The notes beneath the pieces were generated by a model. That model was not told the DNA's origin and ran no database searches. It saw only the letters and a list, made by a program, of their open reading frames with translations. Of a stretch of DNA of 47,675 nucleotides, positions 25,625-34,312 are shown piece by piece (position 1 is the first letter of the stretch; each line of letters starts with the position of its first letter). Source of the DNA: Helicobacter salomonis (GTDB taxonomy: Bacteria; Campylobacterota; Campylobacteria; Campylobacterales; Helicobacteraceae); assembly GCF_017979425.1 (NCBI RefSeq), contig NZ_JAERIS010000010.1:1-47675 (forward strand). The letters run 5' to 3'. The position numbers were made by a program, and so were the translations under genes.

Positions 25625-26299
25625 TTAATTCGCAAAGAGAGCTTGCCCAATACGCACCATGTTGGCTCCATAAGCAATCGCGCACTCAAAATCTGCGCTC
25701 ATGCCCATGGAGAGAATAGAGGCGTTAGGCAAAGTATCGAAAATATCTTTGGCCTGCGCAAAAGCGCGCTCTAGGGCTTGGGCGTGGCTGAAGCTGGGGG
25801 TAGCTGGGGGGGTGGGACCAATCACCATCATGCCCTTCAGGCGGATATGTGGGCAGGTTTGATTAATACGGGTGTAGATTTCTAGGGCTTGCTCTGGGAT
25901 TACCCCGCTTTTAGTGTGTTCTTTAGAGATATTGACCTGTAAGAGCGCATTTAGGGTGTCTGTGCTGCGCGCTTCTATGGCTTGGGCGAGTTGTAAAGAG
26001 TCTAGGGCATGGAATAAAAAGGGTTTGAGGGCTAGGAGCTTGTTAATTTTATTGTGTTGCAAAGAGCCTAGCATATGCCACTCTAGGGGCAAGCTCTCCA
26101 GAGCGCTGGATTTGCTCTGTAGGTCCTGCACCTTGTTTTCCCCAAAGGCGCGCTGTCCACAGGTATACAGCGCGCGCACCTGTTGGGAGGTAGCGTATTT
26201 GGACACGGCGATGAGTTGCACGATATGGTGGCGATTGTAGTTTAAGCGGGCTTTTTCAATGCGCTTAATGATCTGATCCAAGCGTTTAGCAAAACTCAT
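25625..26299 (-). CDS. yggS: YggS-family PLP-homeostasis protein
   Basis: A 224-residue, alanine-racemase-like barrel protein that binds pyridoxal phosphate and helps B6 and amino-acid balance. LIAVSKYA holds the PLP lysine; FGENKVQDLQSK, EWHMLGSLQHNKIN and SMGMSADFECAIAYGANMVRIG are family hallmarks. I choose the ATG at 26299 (MSFAKRLDQIIK), which has AAGGAG 5 bases upstream; the open frame to 26356 adds 19 low-complexity residues. It overlaps the ubiD end by 14 bases. The order serA-ubiD-yggS matches H. pylori. Confidence 0.93.
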   Translation of the reverse strand: MSFAKRLDQIIKRIEKARLNYNRHHIVQLIAVSKYATSQQVRALYTCGQRAFGENKVQDLQSKSSALESLPLEWHMLGSLQHNKINKLLALKPFLFHALDSLQLAQAIEARSTDTLNALLQVNISKEHTKSGVIPEQALEIYTRINQTCPHIRLKGMMVIGPTPPATPSFSHAQALERAFAQAKDIFDTLPNASILSMGMSADFECAIAYGANMVRIGQALFAN

Positions 26300-28133
26300 G
26301 CGACTCCTTAGTGCTGGGGGAGTTGTAGATATGGTAGCGGTGGTAGATAGGATCATCTAAAGGAGGAATGAGTCCTAGATTAGATAATTTTTGCAAGACT
26401 TCTAGGCTGCAATCGGTCTCTAGGGGCCACTCTCGAGTATGCCCCTCTAGTGCGCTTTTATCTGTGGCATCCAAGAACACTAGTCCCTCCTCTATCTTGA
26501 GATCGCGTTTGGCATCTAAGTTATTGGTGATGCGCCAGAGTAACATATAGGGATTGTTGAGATCGTTTTTAAGCGCGTCCACAAAGATGATAATGCTTAA
26601 CGCGCTTTGCAGGTCTTTGAGTCCATGCACCGCGTTTAATAAGGGGCGCGTTTTTTGCACCCCCACCACACAAAGGGGGTTAGCGGTGTGGATGCCATAT
26701 TGTCTTAGGATCAGGGCTTGGGGCAACACCGCTTGCATGCGGGTTAACAGCACGCTATCTTCCAAGATACAAGGAGTCTTAGAGCTAGGCATGGTGGCAT
26801 CAATGCCTAATTTCCCCCCAAAGGCAAAGTTAGGGCTGGCATGATCGAGCGCGTCGCACACCCCCTCGCTCACCACAAGCTTATGTGGATCAAAGTGGTT
26901 TAAAATATGGGCAAAAATAGCCGGGTAATCTTGCAAACTGGGGGCATTGGGGCCGACAAAAATGGCGTGCTTGACAAAACTCATCTGTCCCGTACCCCAA
27001 AAGTGGTGCATGATTTGGCTGGCATGTGCGGGGTAGCTGGGCGCAATTTGGGCTAAAATCAGATTGTGAAACACTCCATTTTCGGGCATGTGGTAGTCCA
27101 AAAGTCCATAAGTGCTTTTTTGAATTAGAGGTAAAAAGAGCCGTTCGGTCAAATAGCCCATGTATTTGTCTTCTAAAGGGGGTTTGCCCACCACGCAGGC
27201 GAGATAAATAGGGTCAGGTTTGATTCGTAGCATACTCACTTCTAAGAGCGGGTAGGGCTCTTGAGGGGTATAAAAACCCGTGTGATCCCCAAAGGGACCC
27301 TCTAAGCGCATCTGTTCTGGGTCTACCCAGCCCTCAATAATAATGTCCCCATCACGGGGCACGCAAATAGGATTGGTGCGCGAGCGCATCAGATGAGCGC
27401 GTTTACCCCTGAGCAAACCATAGAGCCATAGCTCAAACATGCCATGGGGCAAAGGCGCTTGCCCACACCAAGTATAGAGCGGATCACCTCCAATAACAAC
27501 ACTCACGGGCATTTTACGCCCCACTCGCTTATAGGCATGAAAAAAGTGGTTGCCATCCTTGTGGATTTGCCAATGCAGGCCTAAATGATTCTTGTCATAG
27601 ACCTGTAAGCGATATAGTCCCAAATTTTTGTGTGCCCCGTCTAAACTTTGGGTGTAAATCTGCCCCATTGTGATGAAAGGGGCAGCATCCCTCTCCCAAG
27701 TGGTGAGAATGGGCAGGTCGTAGAGGTTGACTTGATCGCTAGTATAGTTGATGTGATCAGTGGGTTTGTTAGAGATTTTGGGGAAAATATGATAGAGGGT
27801 TTTGAGAGTTCTAAGCGCGTGCCAAATTCCTTTAAGGTTTTTGGGTTTTTGCGCACTGAGCAAAGCCTCTAATTGGGCACAACACGCACTAATAGGCTTG
27901 CCCAAGACGAGTTCCATGCGCCTAGAGGAACCAAAAAGATTAATGAGCACGGGTATATCAAAATGCTTATTATTTTTAGCATCCATGGGTTTTGTGCATA
28001 AGAGAGCTTTACCCCCTTGGGGTTTTTTGGCTTCTAAATAGGCTAAATGGGGGATTTCTAAGTGAATATCTAAGGGGGTTTCTAGGGTCTGTAGCTCCCC
28101 TAAGCTTTCCAACTGGGTAAGAAAGGCGCGCAC
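26286..28133 (-). CDS. UbiD-family decarboxylase
   Basis: A 615-residue UbiD-type (de)carboxylase that would use prenylated FMN. Seen are TWERDAAPFITMGQIYT, YRLQVYDKNHLGLHWQIHKD, the metal and flavin region EGPFGDHTGFYTPQEPYP and VSEGVCDALDHASPNFAFGG. In Helicobacter, which makes menaquinone by the futalosine route, such a protein is thought to decarboxylate the prenylated naphthoate; that assignment is inference. It starts with GTG at 28133, immediately after the serA stop. Confidence 0.9.
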   Translation of the reverse strand: MRAFLTQLESLGELQTLETPLDIHLEIPHLAYLEAKKPQGGKALLCTKPMDAKNNKHFDIPVLINLFGSSRRMELVLGKPISACCAQLEALLSAQKPKNLKGIWHALRTLKTLYHIFPKISNKPTDHINYTSDQVNLYDLPILTTWERDAAPFITMGQIYTQSLDGAHKNLGLYRLQVYDKNHLGLHWQIHKDGNHFFHAYKRVGRKMPVSVVIGGDPLYTWCGQAPLPHGMFELWLYGLLRGKRAHLMRSRTNPICVPRDGDIIIEGWVDPEQMRLEGPFGDHTGFYTPQEPYPLLEVSMLRIKPDPIYLACVVGKPPLEDKYMGYLTERLFLPLIQKSTYGLLDYHMPENGVFHNLILAQIAPSYPAHASQIMHHFWGTGQMSFVKHAIFVGPNAPSLQDYPAIFAHILNHFDPHKLVVSEGVCDALDHASPNFAFGGKLGIDATMPSSKTPCILEDSVLLTRMQAVLPQALILRQYGIHTANPLCVVGVQKTRPLLNAVHGLKDLQSALSIIIFVDALKNDLNNPYMLLWRITNNLDAKRDLKIEEGLVFLDATDKSALEGHTREWPLETDCSLEVLQKLSNLGLIPPLDDPIYHRYHIYNSPSTKESHEFC

Positions 28134-28136
28134 GCG

Positions 28137-29714
28137 TTAAATGCAGACCAAGCAAGCGTGCAAGCAATGAGGGATTTGTTGGAGTGCGTGTAAAATGTCT
28201 GCACTCACAGGCGCATCTACCAAAATCACCGCTAAAGCTTCTTGCTTGTCATTGCGTCCCAACCTGAAATCTGCAATATTAATTCCATGTTTACCCAAAG
28301 TCTGCCCCACATTCCCCACTACTCCGGGCATGTCAGTGTTTTTAAATAAAATCATATGCCCATGGGGTTTAATATCCATCTCAAAGCCGTTGATATTAGT
28401 GATTTTGAGTAAATTATCTGCAAAGATAGTCCCGCTCACCTGGGTGGTTTGTGTACAAGTAGTAAGCTGGAGCGTGATCGCATTGGTGTAGGGCGTGGCG
28501 TTATCTAAGGCGCGCGTGCTAATGGCAATCTTGCGCTCCTTAGCGATGAAGCGCGCATTTACTTCGTTAATTTTATCACCTAAGGTGGGTTTGAGTAGTC
28601 CTAAAAGGGCAAAGGTGAGTAGGGAATCTGCGTATTCGCGCACCGGCCCGGCTACAATGAGTTCCAGCGCGTCAATAGCATCTTTGTTGATCTGTGCAGA
28701 GAAAAAGCCCAGCTTTTGAGTGAGTTGCAGATAGTCCTTGGCATAGGGGGGCATATGGGATTTGATGGAGAGATTGAGTGCATTAGGATAACTACTGCCT
28801 CTTAGAGCTTGGATCACAGCTTGGGCGGCTTCTAGGGCGATTTGTTCTTGGGATTCCAAAGTATTGGCCCCGATGTGGGGTGTTGCATAGACATTATCTA
28901 AATCCAGCAGAGGATTATGAGTGGCAGGCTCTTTGCTAAAGACATCTAGGCCCAACCAACGCACTTTTTTAGAACGCAGTGCCCCTAAAAGGGCCTCTTC
29001 ATTGTAAAGCCCGCCGCGTGCGCAGTTGATGAGAATGACCCCTTCTTTCATTTGGGCGATCTGGGGCGCGTCGATGATGTTGATAGTTTCTTTGTTTTTA
29101 GGAGTGTGGATGGTGATACAATCACAGGCCAAGATATCGTTAAAATCCGTGGTGTAGTGCACACCCAAGTCTGTGGCCTTAGATTTATGGATATAGGGAT
29201 CGTAGGCGATCACCTCCATCCCAAAGGCAAGCGCGCGCACCCCCACGCGCGAACCGATATTCCCAAAGCCAATAATACCCAACTTCTTGCCCTTAAGTTC
29301 TGTGCCATACCAATCCTCACGCCTCCAAATTCTCTCAGATTTAAGTTGTGCATTGGCACTGGGAAGATAGCGCACGGCGTTGAGCAAATGTGCCATGGTG
29401 AGCTCCACGGCTGCGATGGTGTTGGCTGTGGGCACGTTCATCACCACGATTCCCTGTTGGGAGCACAGATCGATATTGACATTGTCCACACCCACCCCTG
29501 CACGCACGATGGCCTTAAGCTCGCAGGCGTGCTCGAGTATAGGTGCATCAATGGGGGTCATGCTCCGCGTGATAAGCGCGTGGGCATTTTTGAGTGCACA
29601 AGGCAATGCCTCTTTAGGGGTGCTAGAGTGATCCAAGAGCTCTAAATCTGTCTGTGCCCGGAGCAGAGTGCTACCCGCAGGGTGGATGGGATCGCAGATG
29701 ACAACTTGGGGCAT
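28137..29714 (-). CDS. serA: D-3-phosphoglycerate dehydrogenase
   Basis: A 525-residue enzyme that starts serine synthesis. The order is a substrate domain, a Rossmann NAD domain with LGIIGFGNIGSRVGVRA, catalytic residues in INCARGGLYNEEAL and TPHIGANTLESQEQ (His), then a regulatory intervening domain and a C-terminal ACT domain (HMILFKNTDMPGVVGNVGQT). This is the long form with serine feedback control. It lies upstream of ubiD and yggS as in H. pylori. Confidence 0.96.
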   Translation of the reverse strand: MPQVVICDPIHPAGSTLLRAQTDLELLDHSSTPKEALPCALKNAHALITRSMTPIDAPILEHACELKAIVRAGVGVDNVNIDLCSQQGIVVMNVPTANTIAAVELTMAHLLNAVRYLPSANAQLKSERIWRREDWYGTELKGKKLGIIGFGNIGSRVGVRALAFGMEVIAYDPYIHKSKATDLGVHYTTDFNDILACDCITIHTPKNKETINIIDAPQIAQMKEGVILINCARGGLYNEEALLGALRSKKVRWLGLDVFSKEPATHNPLLDLDNVYATPHIGANTLESQEQIALEAAQAVIQALRGSSYPNALNLSIKSHMPPYAKDYLQLTQKLGFFSAQINKDAIDALELIVAGPVREYADSLLTFALLGLLKPTLGDKINEVNARFIAKERKIAISTRALDNATPYTNAITLQLTTCTQTTQVSGTIFADNLLKITNINGFEMDIKPHGHMILFKNTDMPGVVGNVGQTLGKHGINIADFRLGRNDKQEALAVILVDAPVSADILHALQQIPHCLHACLVCI

Positions 29715-29722
29715 GGTGTTCC

Positions 29723-30199
29723 TTAATTGAGTTGATAGGGGATTTGGTAATAGCGCAAATCGTCCAAAAAAGCTTGACGCATGGGAGAGTTAGGCAGATA
29801 GATAATCAAAGTCGTGGTGTGCCCTTTTTTATCGGTAGCAAAATCGATGTGCTTCTCTTTTAGAATTTCGTGTAGACAGAAAAATTTGTAGGCATCCAAA
29901 TTGCGGATAAAGAGTTTCTGCACCTGTGCGCGATCACGGAATTCTAAAGTGACGCGACGTTCCAAGACAGGGTAGTCGAAATCTTTGACTTCTGGAATGT
30001 TGTCAATTACCTTGGAATGGGGAAGGTTCAAAGATTGAGATCGAGCAAGGCTTAAGTTGAGATCAGTAGAGGTGCGCGGAGAAGAGGGCGGGGACTTGAC
30101 ATGTCCGAGGTAAAATTTATAACCCATATCTGCAATGACTAAAAGTACAGCCCCCGTCACGACCAAAAAAACCGCAAGCCTAAAATGCCGCTTCTTCAT
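29723..30199 (-). CDS. Single-pass membrane-anchored protein, conserved hypothetical
   Basis: A 158-residue protein with basic MKKRHFR and one membrane segment (residues 9-27, VFLVVTGAVLLVIADM), then a proline/serine-rich linker (about 32-55). A small C-terminal domain of alternating strands and helices follows (VTLEFRDRAQVQKLF...TTTLIIYLPNSPMRQAF). It probably faces the periplasm. It sits between rpsA and serA, the place of the hypothetical gene HP0398 in H. pylori. Function is unknown. Confidence 0.82.
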   Translation of the reverse strand: MKKRHFRLAVFLVVTGAVLLVIADMGYKFYLGHVKSPPSSPRTSTDLNLSLARSQSLNLPHSKVIDNIPEVKDFDYPVLERRVTLEFRDRAQVQKLFIRNLDAYKFFCLHEILKEKHIDFATDKKGHTTTLIIYLPNSPMRQAFLDDLRYYQIPYQLN

Positions 30200-30208
30200 C
30201 GCTTAAAA

Positions 30209-31873
30209 TCAAAATTTGCCGATGAGCTTGTCCCCTAAAGTCATTTTATCGCCCTCAGCATTGAACGCTTGTAATTGTTCACGCTCTTTTTTATGCTCCA
30301 AACGACGCACGGAAGCGCGTGCCTTGTGGGTGACCTTGTCAAGAGAAACAAGCACGCTCGTAATCTCCTGCCCCATGGTGATTTCCTCTTTTTTGAGCGG
30401 GGATAGGTCTTCGTTTTTAATTAAGATGTCAATATTATCCACGCGCACGAATACTCCAAAGTCTTTAATGTTCACCACACTGCCTTGAATGACATCACCC
30501 ACCTTGTGCTGCTGGGCAAAAGCCTCTACGGGAGAAGGTCGCTTGAACTTCATCTCTAAAGAAATTTTTTCGTCTTCCCTATTGATGCGCGCGATTTTGG
30601 TCTGCACCACATCACCCAGTTTGAAATGATCCTTGCACTTTTGGTCGGGTTCCCAAAAAGCGTCCTTATTGTGCAACAAACCATCCACACCCCCCAAATT
30701 GAGGAAAGCTCCAAAATCTGTCAGGCTCACCACCTTGCCCTCTACCAAATCTCCTACTCTGTGTTTGGAAACGAATTCATTGAAAGGTTTGTCAGAAAGC
30801 TGTTTAAGAGAGACACGCAAACGGCGGTTTTTGCTATCAATTTCGATGATCTTGACATCGATTTCTTGATCTAGCTCCAGGTAATCTTGGGGGTGTTTGA
30901 CATCTTTATTCCAAGAGATTTCTGAAATATGTAAGAAACCTTCAATGTCATTGCCAATATCCACAAAGGCTCCATAGCTCTCGATACTGCTCACGACAAC
31001 TTTAATCGCATAACCTACCTTGAGCTTGCTCTGAATCTCCTCCCAAGGGTCTTCCACCGTGGCTTTAATGGAGAGGGAAAGCCGCTTCTTCTCTTCATCA
31101 TAAGCAATCGCTTTCACCTGCACCTCATCCCCTTCCTTAAAATGTTTTGCAGGATTGGCTGAACCACGGTGCGTAATTTCGCTGTAATGCACCAGCCCCT
31201 CCACGCCGTCCACTTCCACAAACACTCCAAAGCCCGTAATGCTTTTGACAACACCCCTACAAACTGCTTGGGATTCCATCAATTTCTTAGCGCCCTCGTG
31301 CTGCTGCTTGTCGTGTACATCAAAGAAGCGCTTGCGAGACACGGCAATGGAGCCCGCCTCCTTATCTATGGAGGTAATACAAGCCTTGATATGCTTGCCA
31401 AGGTGTTTGCTATCGCGCCGCAAAGAGGACTGAGATTTAGAGAGGAAATACTCCGCTCCCTCCTTGTCAGCCAAAATATACCCCCCTTTGTTTTCACGCA
31501 CTACCCTGCCTTCAACCACCTTATCTTTGTAATTTTCTCCCAATTGAGCAATCTTGGCCTGCACTTTGTCGTAAACAATTGCACGCTTGTAAGAGACGCT
31601 GGGGCGTTCGCCTCTCTGGGACACATAGACACGAATAGGGCTGTCCACACCAAAGAGTAAATTCCCCTGTGCATCTTTGATTTCCTCCAAAGAGAGTCGC
31701 CCTTCCGTCTTACCTCCCACGCTCACCATGGCATAGTTCTCTGTCTGGTTAATCGAAACTACAACACCCTCTTTGACCATGCCCTTCTGTTCTGTCTCGT
31801 CCTCTTTGCCCATATTGTCCATGTATTGCTTGAAGACTTCAGACTCGTCCAAAGATTCCAACTCTTGATTCAT
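30209..31873 (-). CDS. rpsA: 30S ribosomal protein S1
   Basis: A 554-residue RNA-binding protein with six S1 repeats, seen as recurring GVVVSINQTENYAMVSVGG, VVRENKGGYILADKEGAEYF, SITGFGVFVEVDGVEGLVH, SIESYGAFVDIGNDIEGFLH, SLTDFGAFLNLGGVDGLLH and NIKDFGVFVRVDNIDILI. It brings mRNA to the ribosome. I take the ATG at 31873 (MNQELESLDESEV), with AAGG 8 bases before it, instead of the two TTG codons just upstream. A symmetric element overlaps its -10 box. Confidence 0.96.
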   Translation of the reverse strand: MNQELESLDESEVFKQYMDNMGKEDETEQKGMVKEGVVVSINQTENYAMVSVGGKTEGRLSLEEIKDAQGNLLFGVDSPIRVYVSQRGERPSVSYKRAIVYDKVQAKIAQLGENYKDKVVEGRVVRENKGGYILADKEGAEYFLSKSQSSLRRDSKHLGKHIKACITSIDKEAGSIAVSRKRFFDVHDKQQHEGAKKLMESQAVCRGVVKSITGFGVFVEVDGVEGLVHYSEITHRGSANPAKHFKEGDEVQVKAIAYDEEKKRLSLSIKATVEDPWEEIQSKLKVGYAIKVVVSSIESYGAFVDIGNDIEGFLHISEISWNKDVKHPQDYLELDQEIDVKIIEIDSKNRRLRVSLKQLSDKPFNEFVSKHRVGDLVEGKVVSLTDFGAFLNLGGVDGLLHNKDAFWEPDQKCKDHFKLGDVVQTKIARINREDEKISLEMKFKRPSPVEAFAQQHKVGDVIQGSVVNIKDFGVFVRVDNIDILIKNEDLSPLKKEEITMGQEITSVLVSLDKVTHKARASVRRLEHKKEREQLQAFNAEGDKMTLGDKLIGKF

Positions 31874-31895
31874 CAACAACCTTGCTAAAAAATTC

Positions 31896-31910
31896 AGGCT
31901 ATTGTAGCCT
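31896..31910. promoter_or_regulatory. Inverted repeat covering the rpsA -10 box
   Basis: AGGCTA-TTG-TAGCCT is a perfect 6-bp inverted repeat. On the minus strand it contains TACAAT (31901-31906), the best -10 for rpsA. A bound repressor there would block rpsA transcription; alternatively the symmetry is chance. The divergent gene has its own TATAAT at 31920-31925. Confidence 0.45.
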
Positions 31911-31919
31911 TTATTTACT

Positions 31920-31925
31920 TATAAT
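31920..31925 (+). promoter_or_regulatory. -10 box of the glycosyltransferase gene
   Basis: TATAAT on the plus strand only 11 bp before the first ATG (31937), so the mRNA would have a leader of just a few bases. Confidence 0.5.
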
Positions 31926-31936
31926 TACCAAAAAGA

Positions 31937-32755
31937 ATGCCTATGTCCTTGCCCTTTGTGCGCGCCTATTTCAACAAGGTCTCTTTGGTGATCACTACCT
32001 ATAATCAGGAGGCACGCTTACAATTGGTCTTAGATTCTGTGCTCCATCTAGCCTGCATGCCCAATGAAGTGCTGATTGCCGATGATGGTAGCACGCCCAA
32101 GACCCGCACACTCTTAGAAAATTATCAGGCTAAATTCCAAGCTAAAGCCCTGCCCTTGATTCATGTGTGGCAGGAAGACCTAGGTTTTCGCGCGGCCAGG
32201 AGTCGTAATAACGCTATCATGCGCGCCATGGGGGACTACATCATTATTATAGATACCGATATGATCTTGCACCCTTATTTTATCTACGATCATCTTTGCT
32301 TCGCGCGCCCTAAAACCTTATTGCAAGGGGGGCGTGTAATTCTAACTTCTGCTGAGAGTCAAGTGATGTTGGATCGCCAGGATTATACTCTAGCCATTGA
32401 CAAAAAAAGCTATAAGAATCACCGCCAGTTAACCCTAGCTAAACTCTTTTATATCTTTAGTGTGCGCACTTGTGAGCCTAATACCTTGCTCAAGGGGGTA
32501 AGAAGTGCCAACATGAGTTTTAGCAAAGCCGACTTTCTAGCTATCGAGGGATTTAATGAAAATTTTGTAGGTTGGGGCAGAGAGGACAGCGAGTTCGTGG
32601 CGCGTTTTCTGTTTAACACGGGGGTGATGAAACGCCTGCGCTTTTGCGCGCTGGCCTACCACATTCACCACCAAGAAAACAGCCGCGCTAGCTTAGAAGC
32701 CAACCACGCGCTTTATTTGCAAACTTTGCAAGAGCGCAGAACCAGCTGGCGGTGA
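31937..32755 (+). CDS. Family 2 glycosyltransferase
   Basis: A 272-residue GT-A-fold transferase. The N-terminal nucleotide-sugar domain starts with VSLVITTYNQEARLQLVL and EVLIADDGSTPKT; the metal-binding DxD is in YIIIIDTDMIL. The C-terminal acceptor part has the GFNENFVGWGREDSEF signature of the galactosyltransferase-like domain (Glyco_transf_7C). Its likely role is in LPS or another surface glycan; donor and acceptor are unknown. It starts at ATG 31937, or at ATG 31943 two codons on. In H. pylori a different gene follows rpsA here. Confidence 0.88.
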   Translation: MPMSLPFVRAYFNKVSLVITTYNQEARLQLVLDSVLHLACMPNEVLIADDGSTPKTRTLLENYQAKFQAKALPLIHVWQEDLGFRAARSRNNAIMRAMGDYIIIIDTDMILHPYFIYDHLCFARPKTLLQGGRVILTSAESQVMLDRQDYTLAIDKKSYKNHRQLTLAKLFYIFSVRTCEPNTLLKGVRSANMSFSKADFLAIEGFNENFVGWGREDSEFVARFLFNTGVMKRLRFCALAYHIHHQENSRASLEANHALYLQTLQERRTSWR

Positions 32756-32884
32756 ACAGCTCCCCCGTGAAAGAGGAGATTCCTAGCTAAAACACTCCAA
32801 CGGACACCAACCCGAAAGACTTTGCACTTTATAGCCCGCTCTGTTAAAAACTCTTGCTCAACATTGCCAATGCCCATGGAATTC

Positions 32885-34312
32885 TCAATCTAATTTGACA
32901 CCCATGTACTTGATCTCTAAATAGTCTTCAATGCCGTATTTAGAGCCCTCACGCCCCATTCCACTCTGCTTAATCCCTCCAAAGGGCGCGGTTTCTGTGG
33001 AAATATGCCCCGAATTGACCCCCACCATGCCATATTCCAACGCCTCGCTTACCCGAAATACTCTGGCGAGGTTTTGGGTGTAAAAATAGGCAGCAAGGCC
33101 ATATTGTGTATCATTAGCCCAAGTTAAGACTTCATTTTCATGCTCGAACTCAAATAAGGGCGCGAGGGGCCCAAAAGTTTCCTCTTTAGCCACAAGCATG
33201 CCTTGATTCACTCCGGTTAAAATTGTAGGTTCAAAAAAGCTTGCCCCCAACGCGCTGGGCTTGCCCCCACTGAGCACATGCGCGCCCTTAGAGGTGGCAT
33301 CATCGATATGCTCTTGCACTTTTTCCACCGCCTTAGAATCGATGAGGGGTCCCTGCGTGGTGTGTTCTTCTAGGCCATTGCCCAGTTTCAAGGCTTCGAC
33401 CTTGCGTTTTAAAATGCTACTCAAGGGTTCATATACACTCTTTTGCACATAAATCCGATTAGCGCACACGCAGGTTTGTCCGCTATTTCTAAATTTGGAA
33501 GCCAAAATGCCTTCTGCAGCCTTTTCAAGATTGGCATCCTCAAAAACAATAAAGGGCGCATTGCCCCCCAGCTCTAAGGAGAGTTTTTTAAGTGTACCAG
33601 CACTTTGTTTGACCAAAATTTTGCCCACCTCAGTAGAACCAGTGAAACTGAGCTTGCGCACTAGCTCGCTTTGGCAAATCGCCTCAGAAATCATGCGTGT
33701 GTCCCCCGTAACCACACTCAAAATTCCTTCAGGCACGCCCGCTCGTAGGGCGAGCACCATGAGAGCATAGGCACTTAAAGGGGTCTGGGTGGCGGGTTTA
33801 ATGATCATGCTACACCCACAGGCTAGGGCGGGAGCGGCCTTACGCGCAATCATCCCTGAGGGGAAATTCCAGGGCGTGATCGCCCCACATACCCCAATAG
33901 GTTGTTTGAGCACAAAGATCTTCTGTCCTTCCACCACGCTGGGCAGAATGTCCCCATCAATGCGCCGTGCCTCTTCAGCAAACCACCTCAAATAGTTTGC
34001 CCCATAAGCGATCTCAGAGCGCGCCTCCTTGAGGGGCTTGCCCATCTCTTGGGTGAGAATGCGGGCTAAATCTTCTAAATTCTCCAAGAGCAGTTCGCGC
34101 CATTTGAGCAAGATATTTGCCCGTTCTAGGGCTAATTTATGTGCCCATTCCTTTTGTGCTCTATAAGACCTAGCAATGATATGCTCTAGTTGTTCCCGAT
34201 CTACACTTTTAACATAGGCGATCTCTTGCAAAGTTGCTGGATTGGTAATAGCGATAAAACCCTCTTTAGGGGTTTGGCTGACAAAGGGGTGTTCTAAGAG
34301 GTTAAAATTCAT
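32885..34312 (-). CDS. gabD: Succinate-semialdehyde dehydrogenase
   Basis: A 475-residue aldehyde dehydrogenase. Motifs are GAITPWNFPSGMIARKAAPA, LSFTGSTEVGK, LELGGNAPFIVFEDA (catalytic Glu) and NSGQTCVCANRIYVQ (catalytic Cys). It oxidises succinate semialdehyde to succinate with NAD(P). Its ATG overlaps the end of gabT by 4 bases, so GABA is converted to succinate by a coupled gene pair. The CVC pair at the active site is common in GabD and has been linked to redox control in E. coli. Confidence 0.93.
   Translation of the reverse strand: MNFNLLEHPFVSQTPKEGFIAITNPATLQEIAYVKSVDREQLEHIIARSYRAQKEWAHKLALERANILLKWRELLLENLEDLARILTQEMGKPLKEARSEIAYGANYLRWFAEEARRIDGDILPSVVEGQKIFVLKQPIGVCGAITPWNFPSGMIARKAAPALACGCSMIIKPATQTPLSAYALMVLALRAGVPEGILSVVTGDTRMISEAICQSELVRKLSFTGSTEVGKILVKQSAGTLKKLSLELGGNAPFIVFEDANLEKAAEGILASKFRNSGQTCVCANRIYVQKSVYEPLSSILKRKVEALKLGNGLEEHTTQGPLIDSKAVEKVQEHIDDATSKGAHVLSGGKPSALGASFFEPTILTGVNQGMLVAKEETFGPLAPLFEFEHENEVLTWANDTQYGLAAYFYTQNLARVFRVSEALEYGMVGVNSGHISTETAPFGGIKQSGMGREGSKYGIEDYLEIKYMGVKLD

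Noticed and set aside
29052-29645. A 197-codon frame opposite serA
   Set aside because: It is His/Gly/Asp-rich antisense translation of the Rossmann region, with no ribosome site.
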